Assembly: GCF_003752415.1 (NCBI RefSeq)
Contig: NZ_RKHG01000001.1
Location: 2,480,001 to 2,544,000, forward strand
From: Luteococcus japonicus
Lineage (GTDB): Bacteria; Actinomycetota; Actinomycetes; Propionibacteriales; Propionibacteriaceae
Direction: 5' to 3'
DNA length: 64,000 nt
Positions 17,353 through 27,801 of this stretch are shown here, piece after piece. Each line of letters opens with the position of its first letter. The first letter of the stretch is position 1. A program made the translations under genes and the position numbers. The notes beneath the pieces were generated by a model, which was not told where the DNA came from, searched no databases, and saw only the letters and a program-made list of their open reading frames with translations.

Positions 17353-18788
17353 GCGTCACCTCGCGGGGAGTCGGCGCGGACCACGGGGATGGGCAGGGTG
17401 TCCTCGTTCTCGAAGCTGGCGTCGGTGCTGGGCAGTTCGGTGGGGCCGGGGCGACGGGCCTGGTGACTGACCACCAGCAGGATCCCGACGATCACCCAGT
17501 TGGAGATCATGGCCGAACCGCCCTGGCTCATGAAGGGCGTCGTCAGGCCGGTCAGCGGCAGCACGCGGGTGACGCCGCCGATGATGGCGAAGACCTGCAG
17601 CGCGAAGACGAAACCGAGGCCGCAGGCCAGCAGCTTGCCGAAGGGCTCGTGCGAGGCGAGGGCGGCGCGCAGGCTGCGGGCGACGATGATGCTGTAGACC
17701 ATGATGATGCCCATCAGGCCGACGATGCCGATCTCCTCACCCAGCGAGGTGGCGATCATGTCGCTGTAGGAGAAGGTGGTCAGGGCGGGACGGCCCAGTC
17801 CCCAACCGCGGCCGGTGAGGCCTCCCCAGGCCAGGCCGAACTGGGCGCTGATCACCTGGGTGTTCTGCTCGTAGTTCTCGAAGGGACGCAGCCAGGAGTC
17901 GAAGCGCACCTTGACGTGGCCGGCGAAGTGGTAGGCCAGGGTGCCGCCCAGGCCGATCATCACCAGACCGAGGATGGGCCAGCCAGGCTTCTCCGTCGCG
18001 ACGTAGAGCATGACGACGAACAGGCCGAAGAAGAGCATCGAGCTGCCCAGGTCGTTCTGGAAGACCAGGATGGCCAGGCTCGCCAGCCACATGATGATGA
18101 TGGGGCCCAGGTCCCGCAGGCGCGGGAAGTCGATGCCCAGCACACGTCGCCCGGCCAGGGCGAGCACCTCCCGGTGGTCCGTGAGGTAACCGGCGAAGGC
18201 GATGGCCAGCACGATCTTGGCGATCTCCGCGGGCTGGAAGCTGTACGGGCCGATGGTGATCCAGATCTGGGCACCCATCCCCTGGCTGGTGCCGAGTCCG
18301 GGGACAAGGGGCAGCAGCAGGAGGACCAGGCCGGTCAGGAAGAGCAGGTAGGGGAAGCGCTGCAGACGTCGGTGGTCACGCAGCCAGCTGACGACCACGA
18401 CGAACAGGACGATCCCCAGGACGGTCCACATCATCTGGGTGTCGGCACGGTGCAGGGCCGGCTTCTCCGGCAGCGGCACCTGGTCGATCCGGTGGATCAT
18501 GGCCAGGCCCAGTCCGTTGAGCAGCAGGACGCAGGGCAGGAGCAGGGGGTCGGCGTAGGGCAGCCGCCAGCGCACGACGAGGTGCGCGGCGATCCCGACA
18601 CCGAACCAGCCGGCGGCCAGCAGCGGCAGGTTGGCGGGCAGCCGTCCGAACAGGTTGATCTCCACCAGCAGCCAGCCGGCGAGGCCGATGGCCAGCGCGA
18701 ACAGATCCATGAAGAGCTCGACATTGCGGCGTCGACGGTAGACGAACAGGTCTCCGTCCGCGGGTGCCGCGGTTGTGACGTTGCTCAT
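17349..18788 (-). CDS. rodA: Peptidoglycan glycosyltransferase RodA (SEDS family)
   Basis: A 479-residue membrane protein of the SEDS family with about twelve helices; recognisable segments are GPYSFQPAEIAKIVLAIAFA and FQNDLGSSMLFFGLFV, plus ATSLGEEIGIVGLMGII. It polymerises lipid II. The start at 18788 has GGAGGAG just upstream and abuts the pstP stop (TGATG); the longer upstream frame is rejected because it lies inside pstP. Operon pstP-rodA-pbpA. Confidence 0.95.
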   Translation of the reverse strand: MSNVTTAAPADGDLFVYRRRRNVELFMDLFALAIGLAGWLLVEINLFGRLPANLPLLAAGWFGVGIAAHLVVRWRLPYADPLLLPCVLLLNGLGLAMIHRIDQVPLPEKPALHRADTQMMWTVLGIVLFVVVVSWLRDHRRLQRFPYLLFLTGLVLLLLPLVPGLGTSQGMGAQIWITIGPYSFQPAEIAKIVLAIAFAGYLTDHREVLALAGRRVLGIDFPRLRDLGPIIIMWLASLAILVFQNDLGSSMLFFGLFVVMLYVATEKPGWPILGLVMIGLGGTLAYHFAGHVKVRFDSWLRPFENYEQNTQVISAQFGLAWGGLTGRGWGLGRPALTTFSYSDMIATSLGEEIGIVGLMGIIMVYSIIVARSLRAALASHEPFGKLLACGLGFVFALQVFAIIGGVTRVLPLTGLTTPFMSQGGSAMISNWVIVGILLVVSHQARRPGPTELPSTDASFENEDTLPIPVVRADSPRGDA

Positions 18789-20254
18789 CAGCACTCCTCC
18801 ATGGCACCGGGCTCGGAGGCCGTGGACGCGCTGCTGCTGGGGGTTGGGGTGGTCACCGCCCCACCGGGCGAGGCCGAGCTGCTCGGCCCGACGAGCGGGG
18901 TCTGGCCGGGGGTGGCGGCCACGGTGGGGGAGCCGGCCGGTGCAGGGCGAGAGGCAGCGGGCGTGGGCGTCTTGCCTCCGGAGGCCTTGCGCTTGGCGAT
19001 GCACGCGTCGGCGCGGGTGCGCAGCTGTGTGACGGTCGTGTGCGCGGCATCCAGACCGGCGACGGGGATGGTGGTGCGCACCTTCTGCTGGAAGTAGGGC
19101 GGCAGGTCGTCGACGAACACGTCGGACTGTTCGGCGACCTCACCGAGCTGCAGGCCGAGCACACTGCCTGGCAGGCCGCGGAAGATCGCCACCTGCTCGT
19201 CCTGTTCCCCGACGAAGAACTGGGTGCGGCTGTAGCGCCACGCGCCATAGCCCCCGCCGCCGAGGACCAGTGCGATCGCGGCGGTCAGCACCAGGGCGGT
19301 GAGCAGGGGGCCGCGGCGGCCACCCTTGGGGGCGTAACGGGACTTTTCGGCGTCCAGCAGCAGCGGCGCCTCGGCATCCTCGAGGGCTCGTTCACCGGTG
19401 GCCTGGGGTTCGGGCCGGATGTCCTCGGGCGCCAGGACGGGGATGCCCGTCAGCGTGTGTTCCACGAGCTCGGGGATCTCGCCGTCGATGGCGGCACCCA
19501 CGATGACGCCTTCGCGGGCGTCCAGGGCGACGTCGTGCGGCACGACGTCGGCGAGCAGCACCGTGATGTTGTCGGCGCCGCCGGCGCGGTGCGCGGCGGC
19601 CACCAGCTTGGCCATTGCCTCGTCCAGGTCGGGGGTCTCGACGATGATCTGACGGATGGTGGTGTCCGGCACGAAGCCGCACAGGCCGTCGGAGCAGAAG
19701 AGCAGGCGGTCGTCGAGCATCAGGTCGACGCGGTCGAGGTCCGGCTCGTGGTTGGGCTGGCCATTGAGCACCTTCAGCAGCAGCGAACGGTGCGGGTGGA
19801 CGGCCGCCTCGGTGAGGCTGATCTTGCCCTCGTCCACCAGCGACTGGACCCAGGAGTGGTCGTGGGTGAGGCGGTGCAGCACACCACCACGCAGCAGGTA
19901 GGCGCGCGAGTCACCGATGTGCAGCATGCCGAGCTCGGCGCCGGTGAACAGGGCGCCACAGACGGTGGTCCCCATCCCGTCGAGCGCCGGATCGGCCTGC
20001 ACCAGGTCTGCCAGTGTGTGGTTGGCGCGGCTCAGCGCACCGGCCAGCAACTCGTCGGTGTCCTCGATGGAGTGGGGGCCGTCGGCCTTGAGGATCTCCC
20101 TGATGGCGACGGTGGAGGCCAGGTCACCGGCGGCGGCACCGCCCATCCCGTCGGCGACGACGAGCATGGAGGGCGAGGCGTACCCGGAGTCCTGGTTGTT
20201 GCGGCGCACCAGGCCAACCTCGGAATGGGCGCGGAAGTCGAGCGAGAAGGTCAT
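18788..20254 (-). CDS. pstP: PP2C-family serine/threonine phosphatase PstP
   Basis: A 488-residue phosphatase. PP2C domain (about residues 1-240) with metal-binding motifs VGLVRRNNQDS, VVADGMGGAAAGD, LLFCSDGLCG and RAGGADNITVLLAD. A linker, a membrane helix (LLTALVLTAAIALVLGGGGYG) and an extracellular region ending in a serine/proline/threonine-rich tail follow. It reverses PknB phosphorylation. Two bases separate it from fhaB. Confidence 0.95.
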   Translation of the reverse strand: MTFSLDFRAHSEVGLVRRNNQDSGYASPSMLVVADGMGGAAAGDLASTVAIREILKADGPHSIEDTDELLAGALSRANHTLADLVQADPALDGMGTTVCGALFTGAELGMLHIGDSRAYLLRGGVLHRLTHDHSWVQSLVDEGKISLTEAAVHPHRSLLLKVLNGQPNHEPDLDRVDLMLDDRLLFCSDGLCGFVPDTTIRQIIVETPDLDEAMAKLVAAAHRAGGADNITVLLADVVPHDVALDAREGVIVGAAIDGEIPELVEHTLTGIPVLAPEDIRPEPQATGERALEDAEAPLLLDAEKSRYAPKGGRRGPLLTALVLTAAIALVLGGGGYGAWRYSRTQFFVGEQDEQVAIFRGLPGSVLGLQLGEVAEQSDVFVDDLPPYFQQKVRTTIPVAGLDAAHTTVTQLRTRADACIAKRKASGGKTPTPAASRPAPAGSPTVAATPGQTPLVGPSSSASPGGAVTTPTPSSSASTASEPGAMEEC

Positions 20255-20255
20255 G

Positions 20256-20738
20256 TCAGGGCTCCAGCCTGAGCTGGGTGCGCCCGATGCGGATCAGGTC
20301 GCCCGGGCCGACCCGGGTGGGCTGGGTGATCTTGACGGCGTTGACATAGGTGCCATTGGTGCTGTTCAGGTCTTCCACCAGCCAGCTTCCGTCGTGCTCC
20401 GGACGCAGCACGGCGTGGCGGGAGCTGGAGAAGTCGTCGTCGATCCGCACGGTGGAGTTGTGCGCGCGGCCCAGCCCCATCACCCCGTCGAGCGGGTAGA
20501 CGGCGCCTTGGCCGCGTCCCTCGGTGAGCACCAGGCGGGTGGCGACGGGGGGCAGTTCTACGGCCTGCGACTTCTTGTCCTCCCTGCGGCGACGAAGTCC
20601 CCGACGCTGCGGGCTGGGCTTGTCGGTCTCCAGGCGTTCGCCGAAGATGTCGGTGCGGATCACACCCGCTGCCAGGGCGATGAAGACCCAGATCAGTGCA
20701 AGGAAGCCAACCCGTACTGCGGCCACGAGGAATTCCAA
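20256..20738 (-). CDS. fhaB: FHA-domain protein FhaB (FipA)
   Basis: A 160-residue protein with an N-terminal membrane helix (VGFLALIWVFIALAAGVI), a basic linker and a C-terminal FHA domain (MGLGRAHNSTVRIDDDFSSS, RHAVLRPEHDGSWLVEDLNS, NGTYVNAVKI). FHA domains bind phosphothreonine on PknB-type kinases and substrates. The gene is two bases from fhaA and one from pstP, in the same operon. Confidence 0.93.
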   Translation of the reverse strand: MEFLVAAVRVGFLALIWVFIALAAGVIRTDIFGERLETDKPSPQRRGLRRRREDKKSQAVELPPVATRLVLTEGRGQGAVYPLDGVMGLGRAHNSTVRIDDDFSSSRHAVLRPEHDGSWLVEDLNSTNGTYVNAVKITQPTRVGPGDLIRIGRTQLRLEP

Positions 20739-20740
20739 GG

Positions 20741-21454
20741 TCAGGCCCCCACGGGGGAGTGCACCAGCATCCGGGTGGAGCCGATCTCGATCCGGGATCC
20801 GTCGTCCAACTGGGCCTCGCGGACCTTGGCGCCGTTGACGATGATGCCATTGGTGCTGCCCAGGTCCTCGATGCTGATGGCGATGTCGTCGCCGGTGCCG
20901 CGCACGTGGATCTGTGCGTGGCGACGGGAGACGCCGGGATCGTTGATACGCAGGTCCGCCTCGGACCCACGGCCGATCAGCAGGCCGGGGGCGTTGAGCG
21001 GGTGGCGCACGCCGTTGACCTCCAGCACCAGTGTGGAGCGGCGGATCATCGTCGTGGACGCCGGTCCGTCGGCCTGCTGGATGCCGGCGACGGCGGCGCT
21101 GAGCACCGTGAAGCGGCCGGTGGGTAGGTTCGGGGCCAGCTCGTAGGCGATGGAGATGGGGCCGTTGAAGACGTAGTGGCGTTCCGCGGCGTGCTCACGC
21201 AGTTCGGGCACGATCTCGCTGGTCAGCGTCTTGGAGTAGGGGACGAGCCGGTCGTAGTCGTGCTGGCTGAGCTGCACGGTGAACTCGTTGGGCACCAGAC
21301 GCTTGTCCCGGCTGAGCAGCTTGGCCTCGGCATCCAGTTCCCGCTGCAGCCTGGCCGCGATCTCCACCGGCTGCACGTCGCCCTTGAAGGCGCGCGCGAA
21401 CACACCATTGACGGCACCCTCGATCTTGTTCTCGAAACGATCGAACAGTCCCAT
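20741..21454 (-). CDS. fhaA: FHA-domain protein FhaA (DUF3662 plus FHA)
   Basis: A 237-residue cytoplasmic protein with an N-terminal DUF3662 region (MGLFDRFENKIEGAVNGVF, PVEIAARLQRELDAEAK) and a C-terminal FHA domain (LLIGRGSEADLRINDPGVS, RRHAQIHVRG, DLGSTNGIIVNG). In mycobacteria FhaA binds PknB-phosphorylated targets including the lipid II flippase MviN. Start chosen at 21454 because AAGGAGGG precedes it. First gene of the operon. The linker between the domains is shorter than in mycobacterial FhaA. Confidence 0.93.
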   Translation of the reverse strand: MGLFDRFENKIEGAVNGVFARAFKGDVQPVEIAARLQRELDAEAKLLSRDKRLVPNEFTVQLSQHDYDRLVPYSKTLTSEIVPELREHAAERHYVFNGPISIAYELAPNLPTGRFTVLSAAVAGIQQADGPASTTMIRRSTLVLEVNGVRHPLNAPGLLIGRGSEADLRINDPGVSRRHAQIHVRGTGDDIAISIEDLGSTNGIIVNGAKVREAQLDDGSRIEIGSTRMLVHSPVGA

Positions 21455-21633
21455 CTGCCCTCCTTCGGTTGGTCCACGCATCACACGTCTGGTCTTGCCA
21501 CACGAACTCTGGCTCGTCCGATCCTACCGGGCAGTGCCCAGACATCCGCACAGCTTCGAGTCTTGGTTGAGTCTCGACGGTCTCCGACCACGGGAGGAGC
21601 GGCCGTTGCGCCCACTGGCGGAGGCCACCGAAA

Positions 21634-21699
21634 AGCCGCTCGGGTTCGTGTGATCCGCGTGTGTTGCAACACGAGCGGACCGCACGAACCCGAGCGGCT
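21634..21699. repeat. Palindromic intergenic repeat, second copy
   Basis: A perfect 17-base outer stem (21634-21650 with 21683-21699, starting AGCCGCTCGGGTTCGTG) encloses GATCCGCGTGTG and the inner palindrome GTGTTGCAACAC. It shares its core with the hairpin at 3521-3580. It lies 16 bases past the rmlCD stop on that gene's reverse strand and probably terminates that operon. The surrounding 260-base gap (21455-21715) also holds the fhaA promoter. Confidence 0.85.
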
Positions 21700-21715
21700 C
21701 TGTCGGGCAGGGGGC

Positions 21716-23115
21716 TCAGCCCAGCAGTTCCTGGAGGCGCTGCTCGGCCGGGGCCGGGGTGAAGCCGGCGGCGACGATCTTGTCCAGCTTCAACGCGCTG
21801 TGCGTCGGGCGGGGGCTGATCTTCTTGCCGGCGGCGTACTCCTCGGTGGTGACCGGGGTCACGCCCTCGGCGGACTTGCCGCACATCTCGAAGACCTGCT
21901 TGGCGATGTCCGCCCAGGACTGCACTTCACCGGTGTTGGTGAGGTTGTAGGTGCCCGGGGCGGCCTCGGAGTCCAGCAGGTGCACGATGCCGGCGGCCAG
22001 GTCCTGCGTGAAGGTCAGGCGGCCGTACTGGTCGGCGACGACGGTGGGCTTGACGCCCTTGTTCGCCAGGTCCGCCATGATGCCGACGAAGTTCTTGCCG
22101 CCACCGATCACCCAGCTGGTCCGCACGATGAAGTGCCGCGGCAGGGTGGCCACCAGCGCGTCACCGGCGGCCTTGGTCTGGCCGTAGACGCCCAGCGGGC
22201 TGAAGGCCTCGTCCTCGTCGTGCTCCTGTTCGGTGCCGTCGAAGACGTAGTCCGACGAGACGTGCACCAGACGGATGCGACGCTCGCGGGCCACCTCCAC
22301 CAGGTTCTGCACGGCGTGCACATTGGCGGCCCAGCAGTCCTTGCGACCCTCGTCGGTCTCTGCGACGTCGACCGCGGTGTAGGCGGCGGCGTTGATGATG
22401 GTGCCCACGCCATTCCAGTTGAAGGCCTGCACGGCCTCCCGGTCCGTGACGTCGAGCTCCTCGCGGGTGAGGCCGCTCGCCTCGGGGAGCAGCTCCATCA
22501 GGGACTGGCCCAACTGCCCCTTGGCGCCGATGACCACGGTGCGGGCTGGCTTCATCGGGGTGACGTCGGCCAACCGCGGGTGCTTCTTGTCCGCGTCGCT
22601 GATCTCGGCCTGGTCCAGCGGGATCGGCCATGCGATGGCGGCGGTCTCGTCGGCCAGGTTGAGGTAGGTGTACTGGCTGCGGGCCTCGGGGCTCCAGTGG
22701 TCGTTGACCAGGTAGGTGTAGGCGGTGCCGTCCTCCAGCGCCTGGTAGCCATTGGCCACGCCGCGCGGCACGAAGACCGCCGTCTCCGGGCCCATCTCGA
22801 TGGAGAACTTCGCGCCGAAGGAGTCACCCTCGCGCAGGTCCACCCACGCGCCCATGATGCGGCCCGTCGCCAGGGACACGTACTTGTCCCACGGCTCGGC
22901 GTGCAGCCCACGCGTCGCACCCTTGGCGGTGTTGAAGCTCATGTTGTTCTGCACCGGGCCGAAGTCACGCAGGCCCAGCTTGAGCATCTTCTCCCGCTGC
23001 CAGTTCTCCTTGAACCAGCCCCGGTTGTCACCGGGCATCGGGAGCGTCAGGACGAGCATTCCCGGGATCGGGGTGGTGGTGACTGCCAATTCGGTGGCCG
23101 AGCCTGTCGAGGCCA

Positions 23116-23116
<1 letters not shown>
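21716..23116 (-). CDS. rmlCD: Fused dTDP-4-dehydrorhamnose 3,5-epimerase and reductase (RmlC-RmlD)
   Basis: A 466-residue bifunctional protein. The N-terminal half (about 1-185) is RmlC-like ([39 protein letters not shown]), epimerising the 4-keto sugar. The C-terminal half (about 190-466) is an RmlD reductase with Rossmann motif [19 protein letters not shown] and YxxxK in [10 protein letters not shown], making dTDP-L-rhamnose with NADPH. The start abuts the rmlB stop (TGATG). Such fusions occur in several actinobacteria. Rhamnose serves the cell wall or exopolysaccharide. Confidence 0.94.
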
Positions 23117-24123
<1,007 letters not shown>

Positions 24124-24207
24124 CTAGCCAGACGAACCTGTGCGGGGCCCGTGAGTCGGCTTGACTTCCAAGGGCTGCGTGGACAGCAAAGATGCCAGAC
24201 TGGGGGC

Positions 24208-25074
24208 ATGCACGGAATCATTCTCGCCGGGGGGTCCGGGACACGACTCCATCCCATCACGATGGCCAACAGCAAGCAGCTGGTGCCCGTCTACGACAAG
24301 CCGATGATCTACTACCCCTTGTCCACGCTGATCTTTGCGGGCATCAGGGACATTCTGGTCATCACCACGCCGCACGAGGCCGACGGCTTCAAGCGCCTGC
24401 TGGGCGACGGTTCGCAGTTCGGCGTCAACATCAGCTACGCCGTCCAGCCCGAGCCCAAGGGGTTGGCGCAGGCCTTCACCATTGGTGAGGACTTCGCCAA
24501 GGGGGAGAAGGTCTGCCTGGTGCTGGGTGACAACATCTTCTACGGCTCCGGTCTGGGTACCCAGCTGAAGCGCTTCGAGAACATCGACGGTGCCGCCGTC
24601 TTCGCCTACTACGTCGCAGAGCCCGAGGCCTACGGCGTCGTCGAGTTCGACGAGAACGGCAAGGCCCTCTCGCTGGAGGAGAAGCCCAAGCAGCCCAAGA
24701 GCCACTACGCCGTTCCCGGCCTCTACTTCTACGACGAGGACGTGGTGGAGATCGCCAAGAGCCTCGAGCCCTCGGCCCGTGGCGAGTACGAGATCACCGA
24801 CGTGAACCGCGTCTACCTGGAGCGGGAGAAGCTGCAGGTGGAGGTGCTGCCCCGCGGCACCGCATGGCTGGACACCGGAACCTTCGACTCGCTCAATGAC
24901 GCCGGCAACTTCGTGCGCACCATCCAGGCCCGTCAGGGCCTGCAGGTAGGTTGCCCGGAGGAGGCCGCCTGGCGTCTGGGCTTCCTCAGCGACGACGAGC
25001 TGCGCGAGCGCGGGGAGAAGCTGGCCAAGTCCGGCTACGGCGACTACCTCGTCGGGCTGCTGGACAACCGCTGA
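24208..25074 (+). CDS. rmlA: Glucose-1-phosphate thymidylyltransferase
   Basis: A 288-residue nucleotidyltransferase with the signature [11 protein letters not shown] at the N-terminus, [27 protein letters not shown] (metal site) and [13 protein letters not shown]. It makes dTDP-glucose, the first step of rhamnose synthesis. Start MHGIILAGG is the family start. The region ends at a strong terminator hairpin. Confidence 0.96.
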   Translation: MHGIILAGGSGTRLHPITMANSKQLVPVYDKPMIYYPLSTLIFAGIRDILVITTPHEADGFKRLLGDGSQFGVNISYAVQPEPKGLAQAFTIGEDFAKGEKVCLVLGDNIFYGSGLGTQLKRFENIDGAAVFAYYVAEPEAYGVVEFDENGKALSLEEKPKQPKSHYAVPGLYFYDEDVVEIAKSLEPSARGEYEITDVNRVYLEREKLQVEVLPRGTAWLDTGTFDSLNDAGNFVRTIQARQGLQVGCPEEAAWRLGFLSDDELRERGEKLAKSGYGDYLVGLLDNR

Positions 25075-25139
25075 AGACGCTGAGCATCGGCTGATGACGC
25101 GTGCTGGCCGCTTGGTCAGCACACCATCAGATTCCAGAA

Positions 25140-25162
25140 GCCCCGGAGAACTTCTCCGGGGC
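25140..25162 (+). terminator. Hairpin downstream of rmlA
   Basis: A perfect 10-bp GC-rich stem (arms 25140-25149 and 25153-25162) with a 3-base loop, 65 bases past the rmlA stop. No T tract follows, as is common in actinobacteria. Confidence 0.75.
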
Positions 25163-25220
25163 CCCCGCCCACACCCTGATCCCCTGAACTCCACCCGTCC
25201 CCGAGCCCCAACCCCGGTCC

Positions 25221-25235
25221 CCGAGCCTGTCGAGG
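25221..25235. repeat. Dispersed 15-mer CCGAGCCTGTCGAGG
   Basis: Close copies (CCGAGCNNGTCGARG) occur at 5656-5670, 13663-13677, 23098-23112, here and 26078-26092, all in the same orientation. Two are inside coding sequences (the ABC exporter N-terminus and the start of rmlCD) and three are intergenic. Confidence 0.85.
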
Positions 25236-25260
25236 GGCCTCCCGTCGAAGGAGGACGACG

Positions 25261-26043
25261 ATGTCCGCAAGCACTCGAATTGCCCTCGCGCTTGTGGTGC
25301 TGGGAGCCACGGCCTGCGCTCCCGAGACACCCCAAGCGCCCCAGGACCCGGAGCCGAGCCGGACGAGTACGCCGGTTCCTTCCTCCACCCCGTCGGTCAC
25401 GACCGCGTCGTCCACACCGTCCGCGTCGCCCATCCCCTCCGCGTTGCCCATCCCCTCCGCGTCGGACTCCCCGACGAGGAGTTCCGCGCCCAGCCCCTCG
25501 GGCAGGGTGGTGCGCACCTCCTTCGGCGCCGCCCTGGATCCGTCGAAGTGCACGGTCAGCTCCGAGTACTGGCGCGGCAACCGCCGCTTCTACCTGAACG
25601 GCGAGGCCTCCCAGGAGGGGTGTTTCACCTCGCCGTGGTTCGGGGGAACGCATCCGGTGATGCTCTCCTACGGGCGCACGGTGGCGCCCTGGTATGACTC
25701 GCACGTGCATCACGGCGTCGACGTCGACATGCCCGAGGGAACCCCCGTGCGTTCCGGGGTGGCGGGCACAGTCCATGTCAGGCCGTCGACGATGGGCGCC
25801 TCCTACGGCAGCAAGCGCCTGCTGGTGCGCTCCGACGGCCGGGACCACGTGATCGGCCATCTCGGCGAGTTGGCGGTGGCCGACGGCCAGCGGGTGCAGC
25901 CGGGTGACCTGTTGGGGCGCAGCGGAACGAATGGCTGTGAGCAGCAGGACGGGCCGCACCTGCACTTCGAGGTGCGCCCATCGGGCACCGGTTACCAGTC
26001 GGCCGTCGACCCGTGGGAGTCGCTGCGGATGAGCCGCGCCTGA
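25261..26043 (+). CDS. Secreted M23-family metallopeptidase
   Basis: A 260-residue exported protein. The N-terminal hydrophobic segment ends ALALVVLGATACAPE; the cysteine suggests a lipoprotein, though the lipobox is imperfect (ATAC). A serine/proline/threonine-rich linker (about residues 25-85) with an internal repeat follows, then an M23 domain with zinc ligands in HHGVDVDMPEGTPV and GPHLHFEVRPSG. M23 enzymes cut peptidoglycan cross-bridges. A GGAGGACGACG site precedes the ATG. Confidence 0.88.
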   Translation: MSASTRIALALVVLGATACAPETPQAPQDPEPSRTSTPVPSSTPSVTTASSTPSASPIPSALPIPSASDSPTRSSAPSPSGRVVRTSFGAALDPSKCTVSSEYWRGNRRFYLNGEASQEGCFTSPWFGGTHPVMLSYGRTVAPWYDSHVHHGVDVDMPEGTPVRSGVAGTVHVRPSTMGASYGSKRLLVRSDGRDHVIGHLGELAVADGQRVQPGDLLGRSGTNGCEQQDGPHLHFEVRPSGTGYQSAVDPWESLRMSRA

Positions 26044-26106
26044 GGCTGCTTCCGTGGCCCGAGCCCCGTTCCCTCGCCCGAGCTTGTCGAGGGCCGGCTG
26101 TCACGA

Positions 26107-26204
26107 CGACGTGCACAGTCCACTGCGCACCCCCGACCCGCAGGGGCATGCGCTGCAGCGGGTTCCTGTGTCGGCCCGACGTGCGGGGTCGACTGCACAC
26201 GTCG
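26107..26204. repeat. Imperfect inverted repeat between convergent genes
   Basis: Arms of 24 bases (26107-26130 and 26181-26204) match at 19 positions and enclose about 50 bases with further short pairing. It lies between the M23 gene and the reverse-strand alkyltransferase-like gene. Terminator or repeat remnant; role uncertain. Confidence 0.5.
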
Positions 26205-26209
26205 AATAG

Positions 26210-26545
26210 TCAGCGGAGGTTCGCCGTCGCCTCCCGCCACGCGTCGGTCAGGGCGAGGAGGTCCGTCCGGTGGGCGGTGATCCGGCAGCCCCGGCCGTTG
26301 GCCTTGCCGGTGATCCCCTCGCGCTGCCAGTGCTCGCGGGCCTCGTCGACGAGGTGGGCGGGCAGCTCCCCGGAGGCATTGGTGACCCGCCACCAGCAGA
26401 CCGATGAACCGTCGCGCGCCATCACGGCGCCCACCTGCCGTGGCCCCGTCCCCACAATGCCGGCGAGGTCTCCATAGGAAGCCACCTCACCCGGAGGAAT
26501 CAGCTCCGCGGCGCGCAGCACCAGTTCGGTGAGCAGTTCGCCCAT
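26210..26545 (-). CDS. Alkyltransferase-like (MGMT-fold) DNA-binding protein
   Basis: A 111-residue protein of the O6-alkylguanine-DNA alkyltransferase fold: IPPGEVASYGDLAGIVGTGPRQVGAVMA is the helix-turn-helix and arginine-finger region. Active enzymes have PCHRV; here the segment is VCWWRVTNASG, so the alkyl-accepting cysteine position holds tryptophan, as in alkyltransferase-like (ATL) proteins. ATLs flag O6-alkylguanine for nucleotide excision repair. Six bases from the upstream globin gene, likely an operon. Confidence 0.88.
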   Translation of the reverse strand: MGELLTELVLRAAELIPPGEVASYGDLAGIVGTGPRQVGAVMARDGSSVCWWRVTNASGELPAHLVDEAREHWQREGITGKANGRGCRITAHRTDLLALTDAWREATANLR

Positions 26546-26551
26546 CGGTGC

Positions 26552-26929
26552 TCAGGCCAGCGTGTTGACCAGCGAGTTGGCGGCGCGGGTCAGGTAGTCG
26601 CGGAGGGCGGCGTCGTGCTCGGCGTCGAGCTCCAGTTCGTCGAGGCTGGTCAGCATGTAGCGCAGCCAGGTGTCGCGCTCGGCGGGGGTGATCCGAAAGA
26701 CGTTGTGGCGCATTCGCAGGCGTGGGTGGCCACGGTTCTCCTGGTAGGTCTTCGGGCCTCCCCAGTACTGCTCCAGGAAGGTGCGCAGCCGGTCCTCGGC
26801 CGGGCCCAGGTCCTCTTCGGGGTAGAGCTTGCGGAATTCGGGGTCGCCCGCCACCTGCTCGTAGAAGCGGTGCACCAGCCGCTGGAAGGTCTCGTGGCCA
26901 CCGACGGCGTCGTAGAAGGTCTCGCTCAC
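26552..26929 (-). CDS. Group II truncated hemoglobin (GlbO-like)
   Basis: A 125-residue globin: [50 protein letters not shown] and [21 protein letters not shown]. The histidine after RGHPRLRMR is in the proximal-ligand region, and the tryptophan in DTWLRYM matches the conserved G8 residue of trHbO. Probably handles oxygen, NO or peroxide. GTG at 26929 is preferred because the family starts at that point ([11 protein letters not shown]). Confidence 0.92.
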   Translation of the reverse strand: MSETFYDAVGGHETFQRLVHRFYEQVAGDPEFRKLYPEEDLGPAEDRLRTFLEQYWGGPKTYQENRGHPRLRMRHNVFRITPAERDTWLRYMLTSLDELELDAEHDAALRDYLTRAANSLVNTLA

Positions 26930-27040
26930 GCTTCCAGTCTGGCAGGCGTGGCGCACGCCCGACGAGCGGCCGCTGCGCCCTAGGGTTCGGTCTGCCGGCC
27001 CCCGCCGGTTCCATGAGCCCCCCGATCCCGGAGAAGAACC

Positions 27041-27739
27041 ATGCGAAGCCCCGTCGCCCTCCTCTGCCTATCCCTTGCAGTCCCCGTCTTGGCCGCGCAG
27101 AGCCCGACGGCCACGGCGGCCTCGTGCCCCGCCCACGCGCCCGGCACCTCGGTGCACTTCACCACCTCCCAGCAGGTGATGGTGGCCGACCGTACCTTCG
27201 GTTCCCGCGGCACCTGGGCGCGCTATGAGTGGCGCGGGATCAGCAAGGGCTGCTGGGTGAAGGTCAGTGCGGCCAGCACCGCCCGCTTCGGGAGCGGGGG
27301 CGTGGTTCCCGCGGCCCGGCGTCGCCAGAACACCAACACGACGCCCGCCGGCAACTTCGCCATCAAGTACGCCTTCGGTGAGGGCAATCCGGGTACGCGG
27401 ATTGCCTACCGCCGGATCACCGCCCGCTCCGTGTGGGTGAACAATCCGCGGCTGAAGGACTACAACCGTTGGCGTGAGAACAGCACCCTGTCCGGCCGCG
27501 GGATCGGTGAGGACCTGTCCCGCTACCGCGACTGCGGCCTCTACCGGCAGGCCGCGGTGATCGGCCACAACTACGACCGGCCCGTCCGCCACGGCGCCGG
27601 TTCCGGGTCGGGCATCTTCCTGCACTACTCGTCGACGGCAACCGGCGGCTGCATCGGGCTGACCAACCGACGCGAGCTGAACCGCACCATCGCCTGGCTG
27701 GACCCCGCGAAGAAGCCCCGCATGGTGATCAAGGCCTGA
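27041..27739 (+). CDS. Secreted L,D-transpeptidase-like protein (YkuD/ErfK type)
   Basis: A 232-residue protein with a signal peptide ([20 protein letters not shown], cleavage near ATAAS). The second half follows the COG3786 pattern: [45 protein letters not shown], with the catalytic cysteine in GGC and histidines in GHN and LHY. Family members make 3-3 cross-links in peptidoglycan or process wall peptides. The gene is monocistronic. Confidence 0.85.
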   Translation: MRSPVALLCLSLAVPVLAAQSPTATAASCPAHAPGTSVHFTTSQQVMVADRTFGSRGTWARYEWRGISKGCWVKVSAASTARFGSGGVVPAARRRQNTNTTPAGNFAIKYAFGEGNPGTRIAYRRITARSVWVNNPRLKDYNRWRENSTLSGRGIGEDLSRYRDCGLYRQAAVIGHNYDRPVRHGAGSGSGIFLHYSSTATGGCIGLTNRRELNRTIAWLDPAKKPRMVIKA

Positions 27740-27801
27740 CAGCGCCCCGGGCCGGGAGCCCCAGACTCTCCCGGCCCGGGCATCTGGCCCGGGCATCTGG
27801 C

